A stretch of DNA of 64,000 nucleotides from Acinetobacter sp. ANC 4204. GTDB lineage: Bacteria; Pseudomonadota; Gammaproteobacteria; Pseudomonadales; Moraxellaceae. The position numbers and the translations under genes were made by a program. This document shows, piece after piece, positions 16,802 through 26,418 of the stretch. The notes beneath the pieces are model-generated. The model was not told the DNA's origin, made no database searches, and saw only the letters and a list, made by a program, of their open reading frames with translations. The stretch lies in the NCBI RefSeq assembly GCF_002135205.1, contig NZ_NEFZ01000001.1:720041-784040 (forward strand). Reading direction: 5' to 3'. Every line of letters starts with the position of its first letter. Positions within the stretch are counted from its first letter, which is position 1.

Positions 16802-16961
16802 ATGCTTAAGACAATTGAACAGAAAAAAATATATTCAAGCAACACGCTTACAAAATTATAGAGCTAACCTAAAACTTGAAGGCCTTTCTCCTTCAGCAAC
16901 CACTGCAACTTTAAGCAAAGATCAAATCCTACAAAAATATAAAAAGCTTTCAAAATCATAA
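16802..16961 (+). pseudogene. YhfG-like (Fic antitoxin-like) small gene, frameshifted in an A7 run
   Basis: The ATG at 16802 opens MLKTIEQKK and then stops after 19 codons. Removing one A from the seven-A run at about 16824-16830 continues the frame as YIQATRLQNYRANLKLEGLS to a stop at 16959-16961, for 52 residues in all. The RxxNYxANLKLEG pattern matches the YhfG family, whose members are antitoxins of Fic AMP-transferases. A TATACT box lies upstream at about 16764. No fic gene is adjacent. It may be a pseudogene, a slippage-prone phase-variable gene, or a sequencing error; the A7 run makes all three possible. Confidence 0.55.
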
Positions 16962-16962
16962 T

Positions 16963-17163
16963 TCATTGATGAATTTCATAAGCAGACCAACCAATACGGT
17001 TTTGAGTAATTTTAACTTTCTTCGGGAAAGTTGGATCGTAATACGGTGAGAACTCATCCATCATCTCGTAGATCATTGAACAACCTACACCTACATATTT
17101 AATGACTTCTTTAATACTAATCAGTTGATTCATTTGAAAAGTTTCACCAACAAACGCATTCAT
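16963..17163 (-). CDS. AlpA-family DNA-binding regulator (excisionase-like)
   Basis: 66 residues with AGGAG 9 nt before the ATG at 17163; an internal start at 17133 (MNQLISIKEV) matches the usual family length. The pattern LISIKEVIKYVGVGCSMIYE, then FPKKVKITQNRIGWSAYEI, is the winged-helix AlpA/MerR-like fold (recognition helix, Phe-Pro-Lys, aromatic-Trp wing). Such proteins control integrase genes or excision of integrative elements. It sits about 500 bp from the ssrA 3' end, a common integration site, which suggests an element end here. Its stop is 1 nt from the end of the convergent YhfG-like gene. Confidence 0.75.
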   Translation of the reverse strand: MNAFVGETFQMNQLISIKEVIKYVGVGCSMIYEMMDEFSPYYDPTFPKKVKITQNRIGWSAYEIHQ

Positions 17164-17168
17164 GACAT

Positions 17169-17327
17169 TTACTCCTGATCATTGATGCGAGCGGATAAGC
17201 CACCACCATCGAATCCAGCAGTGCAGATTTCACTTAAATCCAAGATAGATTCAACAAATAGCTTATTTTTGTATGCAGAGAGCATCCAAAAGTCTGCACT
17301 AGCCCATCAATCTGCATGCTTATTCAT
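17169..17327 (-). pseudogene. Small ORF upstream of the AlpA-type gene, with an in-frame TGA
   Basis: The reverse strand from ATG at 17327 reads MNKHAD, TGA (17307-17309), then WASADFWMLSAYKNKLFVES and continues ILDLSEICTAGFDGGG to a TAA at 17169-17171, 5 nt before the AlpA-type start. If the TGA is a true stop, translation could restart at the ATG at 17285 and give 38 residues. The tight spacing suggests an operon with the AlpA-type gene. Small proteins of this sort accompany AlpA regulators in integrative elements (general knowledge); I cannot name a family. Confidence 0.4.
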
Positions 17328-17620
17328 ACCAATTTCGACATTTAAATATTTCACCAAGAAAATTTGAACCGAATCATTACCGCTTTGCTTTGCTTATTCG
17401 TATTTATTTAGCAGGTATCTAACATGAGTAGAACACCCCAAGTTGGGATTGGCCACAGTCTCCCAATGCTGATTAAGCGATATGCAAAATGAATACATGG
17501 AGATAAGAACAGGATAGGAATGGCGAAACTAAATACTACAAATGGTACTTAAGGTGCATTTTTTAATGCCTATAAAATGTGGCGGGTTTTGTGGGGAAGT
17601 GCGGCAAAAATGTGGCAATA
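17328..17620. other. Element-edge region with no recognised gene
   Basis: Short open stretches only. It contains a repetitive G-rich piece at 17577-17618 (GTGGCGGG, GTGGGG, GTGCGGC, TGTGGC). It is the likely junction between the accessory region and the ssrA locus; I see no copy of the ssrA 3' end inside it. Confidence 0.4.
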
Positions 17621-17624
17621 AAAA

Positions 17625-17644
17625 AGCCACTTTCACAAGTGGCT
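17625..17644 (-). terminator. ssrA terminator
   Basis: Inverted repeat AGCCACTT / AAGTGGCT with a 4-nt loop, followed on the reverse strand by TTTTTTATT. It lies 19 nt beyond the tmRNA 3' end. Confidence 0.85.
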
Positions 17645-17662
17645 GATTTATATAAAGAATTT

Positions 17663-18021
17663 TGGTGGAGGTGGCGGGAGTTGAACCCGCGTCCGCCAGC
17701 ACTACGCTCGAGAATACTACATGCTTAGATATCGTCTACTGTTTTAACTCTTTGTGACCCGACGAACAGGGTACAAATCGCGATCCTCTTAATTTAGTAC
17801 AAAACCCCGAGGCTTGGTTTTATACGGACTTGTGTGCGTGCGCTTCAGTCGGACTCTCTAACCACAAGTATTCAGAGAGGCGGACAAGCTGCCCTTAGGC
17901 AGCTAGAGCGTATGATTCGTCGTTTGCGACTAAAAAATGCAAATTTGATTTACGAGAGAAAATGCGCTCTCGACATGCATCTATGAGTTTCATCACCAGC
18001 GTCGAAGCCAGAAACACCCCC
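17663..18021 (-). ncRNA. ssrA: Transfer-messenger RNA (tmRNA)
   Basis: Reverse strand begins GGGGGTGTTTCTGGCTTCGA, the conserved tmRNA 5' start, and ends with the T-arm (GTTCAACTCCCGCC) and an encoded CCA at 17663-17665. The tag frame GCAAACGACGAATCA... encodes ANDESYALAA and stops at TAA, the Acinetobacter-type tag. tmRNA rescues stalled ribosomes with SmpB and marks the unfinished protein for proteolysis. Length about 359 nt is normal. A TATGAT -10 box lies just upstream at about 18034. The 3' end is a frequent integrase target, and accessory genes abut it. Confidence 0.97.
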
Positions 18022-18151
18022 AAAGTAGCGTCAATCATAGCATAGTTGCCAGAAAATACGATCTATTTTCTAAACAAACACACATATTGATGCGCTTAAT
18101 TACATAATTGCGTTAATATTTTGGTTTTCAAGTCCAACAATAAAATAATTT

Positions 18152-19636
18152 ATGAGCTACTTACTTGCACTCGACCAAGGAACCACTTCGAGTCGTGCCA
18201 TTATTTTCAATGAACAAGGTCAAGTTCAGGCAACGGCACAACGCGAAACACGCATACACACCCCTCAATCTGGCTGGGTTGAACAAGATGCCCAAGAGAT
18301 TTGGAGCTCACAAATTGCCGTTGTACAGCAAGCACTCGCCTCGGCTCGCATCCTTGCCAAAGACATTCAAGCCATTGGTCTCACCAACCAAAGAGAAACG
18401 ACTGTCGTATGGGATAAACGCACAGGGCAACCACTTGCACCTGCCATTATTTGGCAAGATCGTCGTGCTTTTGAATGGTGCAACCAACTCCTTCAGCAAA
18501 ACATGAGCCACAAAATTCAATCCAAAACAGGGCTTCGAATTGATCCTTATTTTAGTGCTGGAAAATTGGTATGGTTACTTGAACATGTCAACGGTCTCCG
18601 TAAATTGGCGACAGAAGGTCATGTAGCTTTTGGTACCATTGACAGTTGGCTCATTTGGAACCTGACTCAAGGCGCAAATCACGTCATCGAAGTTAGTAAT
18701 GCATCTCGTACCATGCTGATGAATTTGAGTACCCAGCAGTGGGATGAAGAGCTATTAGAACTCTTTAATATTCCATCTACACTACTTCCTCAAATTATCA
18801 ATTCAGATACCTATGTGGCCGATACTGCAACAGGACTACTTGGAGCCAATATTCCAATTACAGGGATTTTAGGTGACCAACAGTCTGCGCTGTTTGGCCA
18901 GTCTTGCTTTGAAAGTGGTACAGCTAAAAATACCTATGGCACGGGTTGTTTTATGTTGTTCAATACGGGGGACACCGTTCAGTACAGTAAAAATAAACTG
19001 CTTTCTACACTTGGCTGGAAAACGCAAAATCAAACTACTTATGCCTTAGAAGGTAGCGTATTTATGGCAGGAGCAATTGTGCAGTGGCTACGAGATAATT
19101 TAGGCATTATTCAAAAAAGTGGCGATGTCGAAAAGCTGGCTTGTACAGTTAAGGATACCGATGGTGTTATCCTTGTCCCTGCTTTTACTGGACTTGGTGC
19201 GCCACATTGGGACAGTGAAGCTCGTGCATTACTATGTGGAATGTCACGTGGAACCAACAAAGCCCATATTGCACGTGCAGCTTTAGAATCTATTGCCTTC
19301 CAAGTCTCAGATGTACTGACCGCCATGCAAGCTGATATTCAGCAACCACTCAAAGAATTACGTGTCGATGGCGGTGCGAGTCAAAATGATATGCTTATGC
19401 AGTTTCAGGCAGACATTTTAAATGTGCCTGTTTTACGCCCTAAAATGCAAGAATCTACAGCATGGGGAGCTGCTGCCATGGCAGGTTTAAGGTCTGGTAT
19501 CTTTTCTAACTTAGATGAAATTGCACAGTCTTGGCAACTTGAGCGTGCATTTGAACCTCAAATGAGCACAGATCAACGTGATTTTCACTTACAGCAATGG
19601 CAGTCTGCATTAGAACGTGCAAAGTCTGAAATTTAA
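18152..19636 (+). CDS. glpK: Glycerol kinase
   Basis: 494 residues, the family length. It phosphorylates glycerol to glycerol-3-phosphate with ATP in the cytoplasm, the first step of glycerol use. Key features: phosphate-binding LALDQGTTSSRAIIF at the N-terminus, NQRETTVVWDKRTG (substrate and dimer region, ~80), GILGDQQSALFGQ (catalytic Asp, ~245), GTYGTGCFMLFNTGD-type adenosine loop and ELRVDGGASQNDMLMQ (~405). It stands alone, with no glpF or glpD alongside, and is convergent with emrB across a shared terminator. The region before the ATG has only a weak ribosome-binding site. Confidence 0.97.
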   Translation: MSYLLALDQGTTSSRAIIFNEQGQVQATAQRETRIHTPQSGWVEQDAQEIWSSQIAVVQQALASARILAKDIQAIGLTNQRETTVVWDKRTGQPLAPAIIWQDRRAFEWCNQLLQQNMSHKIQSKTGLRIDPYFSAGKLVWLLEHVNGLRKLATEGHVAFGTIDSWLIWNLTQGANHVIEVSNASRTMLMNLSTQQWDEELLELFNIPSTLLPQIINSDTYVADTATGLLGANIPITGILGDQQSALFGQSCFESGTAKNTYGTGCFMLFNTGDTVQYSKNKLLSTLGWKTQNQTTYALEGSVFMAGAIVQWLRDNLGIIQKSGDVEKLACTVKDTDGVILVPAFTGLGAPHWDSEARALLCGMSRGTNKAHIARAALESIAFQVSDVLTAMQADIQQPLKELRVDGGASQNDMLMQFQADILNVPVLRPKMQESTAWGAAAMAGLRSGIFSNLDEIAQSWQLERAFEPQMSTDQRDFHLQQWQSALERAKSEI

Positions 19637-19677
19637 TTCCTAATTCTATCGAATAAAATCTAGGGTTGAAAAAGAAT

Positions 19678-19707
19678 ATGCCAGTCAGTTAAGGAACTGA
19701 CTGGCAT
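19678..19707. terminator. Bidirectional terminator between glpK and emrB
   Basis: Arms ATGCCAGTCAGTT and AACTGACTGGCAT with a short loop; T-rich tracts follow on both strands (GTTCTTTTTT on +, ATTCTTTTTC on -), so it serves both convergent genes. Confidence 0.85.
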
Positions 19708-19735
19708 GTTCTTTTTTAAGTGATTTTTTATGGTC

Positions 19736-21265
19736 TTAGTGTGCATGCCCTCCACCACCGGCACCCAATTTAGGTTTAGGGCAAAGCCAAATAATGGCAG
19801 CAGCGAAAAGAAATACTAATGCTAAGATCAGAAAAATATAGTTTGCGGATAAGGTTAATGCTTCTTTATCGACTAGACTGGAAATATAAGCTAAAGCACT
19901 CTCCGAACTCATCCCCTGCTGTATTAACAGGGATTGGGTCTGGTCTGTATGTAAACTACCTACCATTTCACTACGTGCAACTTTAGTGTGGTCATCCCAA
20001 ATGGTAACGGCAACTGATGCCCCAATTGCCCCTGCCATAGTTCTTAAAAAGTTCATTAAACCTGCGGCAGATGCCATTTCATGTGGCAACACAGACGATA
20101 ATGCCATATTCGACAGTGGAATAAAGAAGAAAGGCACAGCAAAACCTTGCAAGATTTGTGGTAATGCCAATGCGAAAAAGTCTGCATCTGTGGTCCAGAA
20201 TGAACGCATCAGCGTCACCCCACCCAAAATACTCAAACCAAAACTCGCCAGTGCGCGTTGGTCATATTTGGTTGCTAGCTTTGCCACAACCGGCGACATG
20301 GTTAAACTACCAAACCCCATAGTTGCAGTTAAATAACCTGCCCAAGTTGCGGTATAACCCAAATTGATCTGTAGCCACTGTGGAATCAGCACAATACTAC
20401 CGAAAAAAGCACCAAAACCAAAGGCCAATGCTAAAACAGAAATAGTAAAACTACGGTATCTAAAGATTTGGATATTCACCACTGGATGTCGTTCGGTCAG
20501 CTCCCAAATGGTAAAGATCACCAGACCAATCACAGCGGTTAAAGCCAATACCACAATCACAGGGCTATTGAACCAGTCACGTTCATGCCCCAGATCGAGC
20601 ATGAGTTGTAATGCCCCAATCCAAAGCACCAATAGCAATAAGCCCCCCATATCAATTTTCAGTTTTGCTGTTGCTGTTTCTGCTGGTTTTAATAAACGCA
20701 TTGCTGCAAATGCACAGAAAATACCGACTGGAATATTGATAAAGAAAATCCAATGCCATGACATGTTGTCACTGATGGTTCCGCCTAAAATTGGACCCAG
20801 AATTGGACCAACCACAGTCGTCATTGCCCACATACCCATCGCTTGAGATTGTTTCTCAGGAGGGAAAATTCGCATCAGCAACATCTGACTAAGTGGCATG
20901 ATCGGACCACCAAATAGACCTTGACCGATTCGGCAAAAAACCAACATTTCTAAACTGGTTGATAAACCACACAGTACTGAAAATACCGTGAAGCCTATTA
21001 GGCTTAAAATGAAAATTTTGACCCCACCGAAACGACCTGCAAGCCATCCCGTTAAAGGAACGCATATTGCCTCAGCCACAGCATAGGAGGTGATCACCCA
21101 TGTCCCTTGCGAACTCGATACAGCAAGGCTTCCCGTAATATGAGGCACAGAGACATTGGCAATCGTCATATCTAGCACGACCATAAAGTTGGCCAAAGCA
21201 AGAACAAAGGCTGCCAGCATGAGGCGACCACCTTTTAAGTCGCCATAGGGAACGTAGCTATTCAT
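19736..21265 (-). CDS. emrB: EmrB-type DHA2 family multidrug efflux transporter
   Basis: 509 residues from ATG at 21263-21265; the frame extends to a TTG at 21271 but the ATG fits better. A 14-helix MFS proton antiporter of the DHA2 family: motif D1-like VVLDMTIANVSVPHITGS in helix 1, motif A-like GWLAGRFGGVKIFI, and motif C GPILGPILGGTISD. C-terminal tail His-rich (GGGGHAH). With EmrA and an outer-membrane channel it expels hydrophobic toxicants from the inner membrane. It begins 6 nt after the emrA stop, so the genes are one unit. No TolC gene is adjacent. Confidence 0.93.
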   Translation of the reverse strand: MNSYVPYGDLKGGRLMLAAFVLALANFMVVLDMTIANVSVPHITGSLAVSSSQGTWVITSYAVAEAICVPLTGWLAGRFGGVKIFILSLIGFTVFSVLCGLSTSLEMLVFCRIGQGLFGGPIMPLSQMLLMRIFPPEKQSQAMGMWAMTTVVGPILGPILGGTISDNMSWHWIFFINIPVGIFCAFAAMRLLKPAETATAKLKIDMGGLLLLVLWIGALQLMLDLGHERDWFNSPVIVVLALTAVIGLVIFTIWELTERHPVVNIQIFRYRSFTISVLALAFGFGAFFGSIVLIPQWLQINLGYTATWAGYLTATMGFGSLTMSPVVAKLATKYDQRALASFGLSILGGVTLMRSFWTTDADFFALALPQILQGFAVPFFFIPLSNMALSSVLPHEMASAAGLMNFLRTMAGAIGASVAVTIWDDHTKVARSEMVGSLHTDQTQSLLIQQGMSSESALAYISSLVDKEALTLSANYIFLILALVFLFAAAIIWLCPKPKLGAGGGGHAH

Positions 21266-21271
21266 AAGCAA

Positions 21272-22423
21272 CTACTTCGATTTCAAGTCGATTTGAGCTT
21301 CCATAGATAAGCCAACACGTAAAGGGTGCTCAGTCAGTTCTTTCGGGTCAAGTTGGATACGCACAGGCAAGCGCTGTACGACCTTGATCCAGTTTCCTGT
21401 CGCATTTTGAGCAGGAATCAATGCAAAGGCAGAGCCCGTACCGCCTGAAAAGCCCAAGACTGTGCCATGAAATTCAACCGAATCCCCATATAAGTCTGAG
21501 GTTAAAATAGCCTTTTGACCTGGACGTACATTTTCAAGCTGACTTTCTTTAAAATTCGCATCGACATATAACTGTGAAATAGGAACCAACATCATGAGCA
21601 CTGAACCCGGTGCCACACGTTGTCCAACTTGGATTTTCCGGCTTGTCACCACACCATCAAAAGGCGCTTTTATTTCTGTACGTTCTAGGTCTAACAAAGC
21701 TTGTTTTAATTTTGCTTGTGCCACTAAAACATCAGGCATCGAGTTTTCATTGCTACCCTGAATTAAGGCTTCATTGGCAGCCAAATTGCTTTGTGCCGCT
21801 TTTTGGCTCGACTTTGCTTGAGCTAAACCAGCCTGTGCCAAGTTATAGCCGGCTTGCGCATTATTAAATGTGGCTTGTGCAGTACTCAACTCTTCTTTGG
21901 AAATTGCCCCTGTTGCACTCAACTGCTGGCGACGGTTCAAGTCATCCTTTGCTTTATTTAGCTCAGCTTGGGCTTTAGCCACTTGCGCTTCGGCACTGTG
22001 AATGGCGTCATCACTCACAAAGACTTGCGAGTTTAAAGAGCTACTGTTGGCGGCACTTTGTTTATATTGGCGCTTTGCTTTAAGTAGTTCAGCTTGAGCT
22101 TGGGCTACAGCAATTTCAGCATCACGATGATCCACTAAAACCAGCACATCACCTTTTTTCACATTCTGAGTATCACTGACCAAGACTTTTTCAACTTGAC
22201 CTGTCACCATAGAGGTAATGGATGCCGTTTCTGCACCCACATAAGCATTGTCTGTAGAAACTGAATGTTGAAAAAACAGTTTCCAAACCAAGTATAAAAC
22301 GGCAGCAATAATCAGAATTAGAGCAACAAAAGTTAAACTTTTCTTCCGTTTTGCTTTCAGTGTTTGATCACTAATTTGATTGGCTGTATCAGTATCTGGC
22401 AGTGTATTTGAGGCATCTGTCAT
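21272..22423 (-). CDS. emrA: EmrA-type periplasmic adaptor (HlyD family)
   Basis: 383 residues. Cytoplasmic N-terminus (~30), one membrane helix (~33-50, FVALILIIAAVLYLVWKLFF), a barrel-sandwich lipoyl half (SVSTDNAYVGAETASITSMV), a long Ala/Gln-rich coiled hairpin (~95-215), the second lipoyl half (DLERTEIKAPFDGVVTSRKI) and a beta-barrel. It bridges EmrB to the outer-membrane channel. An AGGA ribosome-binding site precedes the ATG. No MarR-type regulator is next to it; a 28-codon ORF lies 15 nt upstream. Confidence 0.93.
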   Translation of the reverse strand: MTDASNTLPDTDTANQISDQTLKAKRKKSLTFVALILIIAAVLYLVWKLFFQHSVSTDNAYVGAETASITSMVTGQVEKVLVSDTQNVKKGDVLVLVDHRDAEIAVAQAQAELLKAKRQYKQSAANSSSLNSQVFVSDDAIHSAEAQVAKAQAELNKAKDDLNRRQQLSATGAISKEELSTAQATFNNAQAGYNLAQAGLAQAKSSQKAAQSNLAANEALIQGSNENSMPDVLVAQAKLKQALLDLERTEIKAPFDGVVTSRKIQVGQRVAPGSVLMMLVPISQLYVDANFKESQLENVRPGQKAILTSDLYGDSVEFHGTVLGFSGGTGSAFALIPAQNATGNWIKVVQRLPVRIQLDPKELTEHPLRVGLSMEAQIDLKSK

Positions 22424-22438
22424 TGATTTTTCCTAAAT

Positions 22439-22525
22439 CTAACAGACTTGGTCAGCCGGCATCATCCCTTCTAAAGGGACATCAGACAAAAAACTTGTCT
22501 GCATTGGTGTCGATGAGAAAGTCAC
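22439..22525 (-). CDS. Possible 28-codon leader ORF upstream of emrA
   Basis: GTG-initiated frame reading MTFSSTPMQTSFLSDVPLEG and ending in QVC, with a TAG 15 nt before emrA. No ribosome-binding site is clear before the GTG. A TATAGT-like element overlaps its start region. It might be a leader peptide or just chance; listed because it is tightly placed ahead of an efflux operon that has no visible regulator. Confidence 0.2.
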   Translation of the reverse strand: MTFSSTPMQTSFLSDVPLEGMMPADQVC

Positions 22526-22671
22526 TATAAAATTTGATGCATTTTACGATTAGATAATCATATTTTGAGAATATAATTTGTAACTGCACAGTCTTTTTTA
22601 GTTTTTAGCACCCAACTTCCTGCTGAGTGCTATAAATTTCACTTAATTATTAATCATTTAGTCATATAGAC

Positions 22672-23169
22672 CTAATATGCATACGAAGCAATAGCTGTTG
22701 CAATCGCTCGATCTTCATCATTCACCATAGTCATACGCATCGTACAACCTTTACGCCCCAATCTCAGGGTTTCAGCACGTGCAATAAAATATTTTCCACG
22801 TCCCGGCGCAAGATAATCAACCCGCATATCTACTGTCGCTAAACGTGATACTTTTTTGATGGTATCTGCAATCGTGTCAGGTTCGGCTTTTTTATACAGC
22901 TCCCCCATCGCCACAATACCACCAACACTATCCAAAATCGTTGCAGCCACGCCACCATGTAAAATTTGGAACGCGACATTACCAATTAAGTAATCCTGCA
23001 TATCTATATAGGCTTCAATCTGTCCATTGACTACACGCATGCTCATACTGTTGTGCTTAAAAAATGGCGATGCATTAAAAGCCTTGACCAATTGCTCAAA
23101 AACCACATCAATATCCACTTTCGCTCCTAAGTGTATGCTGCCCGTCCAGCTTTTTTCACCACTATTCAT
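22672..23169 (-). CDS. YigI-like hotdog-fold acyl-CoA thioesterase
   Basis: 165 residues from the ATG at 23169, favoured by AGGG upstream; a longer frame starts at 23187. Hotdog fold with the active-site segment FQILHGGVAATILDSVGGIV (~75) and RVDYLAPGRGKYFIARAETL (~125), both very like E. coli YigI, a medium/long-chain acyl-CoA thioesterase. It hydrolyses acyl-CoA to free acid and CoA in the cytoplasm. Divergent from hemB with about 110 bp between. Substrate range cannot be read from the sequence. Confidence 0.85.
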   Translation of the reverse strand: MNSGEKSWTGSIHLGAKVDIDVVFEQLVKAFNASPFFKHNSMSMRVVNGQIEAYIDMQDYLIGNVAFQILHGGVAATILDSVGGIVAMGELYKKAEPDTIADTIKKVSRLATVDMRVDYLAPGRGKYFIARAETLRLGRKGCTMRMTMVNDEDRAIATAIASYAY

Positions 23170-23247
23170 AACACCCTGCTTTAGCATGCAAACAATAAAA
23201 ACCTATCCAAATCTGCCCAAAACCACCAGATAGGTCTACAATACTGA

Positions 23248-24291
<1,044 letters not shown>

Positions 24292-24320
24292 AAGAAATAC
24301 ACCAGAAGGATTGAGTTGCA

Positions 24321-25430
24321 ATGCATATTGCCATTATTGGTGCAGGTATCAGTGGATTACTGACAGCGCTTGAGCTGATTGAACACGGTTGTTCAGTGGA
24401 GATTTTTGACCAACAACAAGCAGGACAAGCGGCCTCATGGGCAGGTGGAGGTATTCTCTCTCCGATGTACCCGTGGCGCTATCCACAAAGTGTCAATGAC
24501 CTCGCCAAATATGGCAAAAGCATGTATCAAGCATGGAATGAAAAAATTAGCCCCGTTTCAGGGATAGATTTTGAAATCCATGAAACAGGTATGCTAATTT
24601 TTGACGAAGCTGATTTTGATATTGGTCTAAATTATAAAGAACAACATCAGGAACCGATGCAGCAGTGTGAACTTTTACAACGCACGCAACTGGAACAGAT
24701 CAATCCACGTATTTCAACGCGCTTTCAACAAGCCATCCATTTTCCACAGTTAGCTAACGTCCGCAATCCCCGACTGCTCAAGTCGATTGTGGAATATCTC
24801 AAACAATTATCACAAGTCACTTTCCATGAGCAAGCATGGGTACATAGGTTTGACATAGTCAATCAGCAAGTTCAAGGGGTAAAAACTGCTGATGGTCAAA
24901 GTTATCATGCAGATCATGTGGTGATTGCAACAGGCGCATGGTCACAGCACTGGTCCGAACAACTCCAATGCAGCATTCCAGTGAACCCTGTACAAGGGCA
25001 AATGTTGCTGTTTAAAACCCCTGAAAACTGGCTCCCAACAATGTGTATGAATCAGGTCATGTATCTGATTCCACGTTTAGACGGTCATATCGTTTGTGGC
25101 TCAAGCATGGCGGATGTCGGTTTTGACCAACGCCCCTCCCTACAAACCCAACAAAATATTTATAAAGCCTGCTTGGACATGGTGCCAGAACTGGCTGATT
25201 TCCCAATTGTGAAGCATTGGGCAGGTCTACGCCCAAGTTCACCAACAGGCGTCCCTTATATCGGAGCATTTCCTGAAATTTCCAATCTTTGGGCAAACTT
25301 CGGCCACTATCGAAATGGTCTGTGTATGGGACCCGCATCTGCACGGCTACTGCGTGAGTTAATGTTAGAGCACCCATTAACTGTTGATGCGACTGCCTAT
25401 ACTCCAGAACGTTTAGCACATTTTGCGTGA
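24321..25430 (+). CDS. thiO: Glycine oxidase ThiO (FAD-dependent D-amino-acid oxidase family)
   Basis: 369 residues. It oxidises glycine to the iminoacetate used to build the thiazole of thiamine. FAD-binding Rossmann motif IAIIGAGISGLLTALELIEH at the N-terminus, AASWAGGGILSPMYPWRYP next (typical of ThiO), a second nucleotide-related stretch ADHVVIATGAWSQHW (~205) and the C-terminal GLRPSSPTGVPYIG with FGHYRNGLCMGPASARLL. It lies 29 nt after hemB; no thiG or thiS is adjacent. The protein family also includes D-amino-acid dehydrogenases, but these motifs favour ThiO. Confidence 0.9.
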   Translation: MHIAIIGAGISGLLTALELIEHGCSVEIFDQQQAGQAASWAGGGILSPMYPWRYPQSVNDLAKYGKSMYQAWNEKISPVSGIDFEIHETGMLIFDEADFDIGLNYKEQHQEPMQQCELLQRTQLEQINPRISTRFQQAIHFPQLANVRNPRLLKSIVEYLKQLSQVTFHEQAWVHRFDIVNQQVQGVKTADGQSYHADHVVIATGAWSQHWSEQLQCSIPVNPVQGQMLLFKTPENWLPTMCMNQVMYLIPRLDGHIVCGSSMADVGFDQRPSLQTQQNIYKACLDMVPELADFPIVKHWAGLRPSSPTGVPYIGAFPEISNLWANFGHYRNGLCMGPASARLLRELMLEHPLTVDATAYTPERLAHFA

Positions 25431-25447
25431 TGATGACTTCACCACAA

Positions 25448-26359
25448 TCACGCTTTGGGCTGAATGAGATGAAGCAATGCTTCTTTTAAAGTCGGATACT
25501 TAAACTCAAAGCCTTGATTGCTCAGCGCTTGCGGACGGACAAACTGACCATTTAACACCAGTTGAGACTGCTCGCCTAAGAGCAATTTCAACACAAAAGC
25601 AGGCAAAGAAAGTAAAGGTTTACGTTTTAGAATTTGAGCTGCGGTTTGTGCAAACGCCGACTGGGTGACTTTTTCTGGACTGACGACATTAAAGACCTGC
25701 TCAGTCGTTTCATGTAGCATCAAAAACTCGATCGCTCGCAACACGTCTTGAATATGCACCCACACCACAGGTTGTCGTCCTGAACCAATTCGAGCACACA
25801 GATTCATTTTAATCGGAAACAACATTTGCGGCAGAATGCCCGCCCCGCGTCCAAAGACCACCCCCAAGCGGATGATTTTGGTATTTTGCGTTGTGTTTTG
25901 CCGAGCAGATTGCTCCCACTTTTGACATAACTCCGACATAAAAATCGACTGCGGTGGAGACTGTTCTGTACAACGTTCTGTCCATTGTTCAGTCGGGTCA
26001 ATACCATAATAGCCCACCGCTGAGCCTGAAATAATGCATTTCGGTTGGATATTTCTTTTGGCTAGATACTGATAGAGTGTTGTCGTCATTTCAACACGAC
26101 TGGCAATCAGCTTTTGTTTGCGGGCATCTGTCCAACGCCCTTGAGCAATACTTTCCCCCGCCAGATTTACCACATAATCAATTCGATCATGTTTCAATTC
26201 ATCCAACGTTTGAATCCAGATTAAATGTGGATGTATTTTTGAAAGATTCTTCTGCCGACTTAAACCAATGACTTCATAATCTTTTTCTAATAAATAATTA
26301 AGCAAGTTTGAACCAATAAAACCACTCGCTCCTGTCACCAATACACGTTCTTTTTGCAT
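25448..26359 (-). CDS. TIGR01777-family NAD(P)-dependent epimerase (YfcH-like)
   Basis: 303 residues. Extended short-chain dehydrogenase fold: RVLVTGASGFIGSNLLNYLL (NAD(P) binding), VVNLAGESIAQGRWTDARKQ (family hallmark with GRW), SGSAVGYYG (catalytic Tyr region) and the C-terminal DUF1731 part (LPAFVLKLLLGEQSQLVLNG, then LSNQGFEFKYPTLKEAL). Likely cytoplasmic oxidoreductase or nucleotide-sugar epimerase; the substrate is unknown for the family. Convergent with thiO, 17 bp between the stops. Confidence 0.92.
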   Translation of the reverse strand: MQKERVLVTGASGFIGSNLLNYLLEKDYEVIGLSRQKNLSKIHPHLIWIQTLDELKHDRIDYVVNLAGESIAQGRWTDARKQKLIASRVEMTTTLYQYLAKRNIQPKCIISGSAVGYYGIDPTEQWTERCTEQSPPQSIFMSELCQKWEQSARQNTTQNTKIIRLGVVFGRGAGILPQMLFPIKMNLCARIGSGRQPVVWVHIQDVLRAIEFLMLHETTEQVFNVVSPEKVTQSAFAQTAAQILKRKPLLSLPAFVLKLLLGEQSQLVLNGQFVRPQALSNQGFEFKYPTLKEALLHLIQPKA

Positions 26360-26418
26360 AGCGTGATCTCAAATGATACTTTTCATCAGACTATAGCATT
26401 TAGAAGAAAGCTTTACGA

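Noticed and set aside
17182..17367. + strand ORF of 61 codons near ssrA
   Set aside because: Lies opposite the small partner ORF of the AlpA-type gene, which has better spacing and context.
17577..17618. Second copy of the ssrA 3' end
   Set aside because: G-rich GTGGCGGG pieces resemble the ssrA end by chance but do not align with the CCACCTCCACC tail or the T-arm.
20364..20846. + strand ORF of 160 codons
   Set aside because: Antisense to emrB; typical mirror frame of a membrane protein gene.
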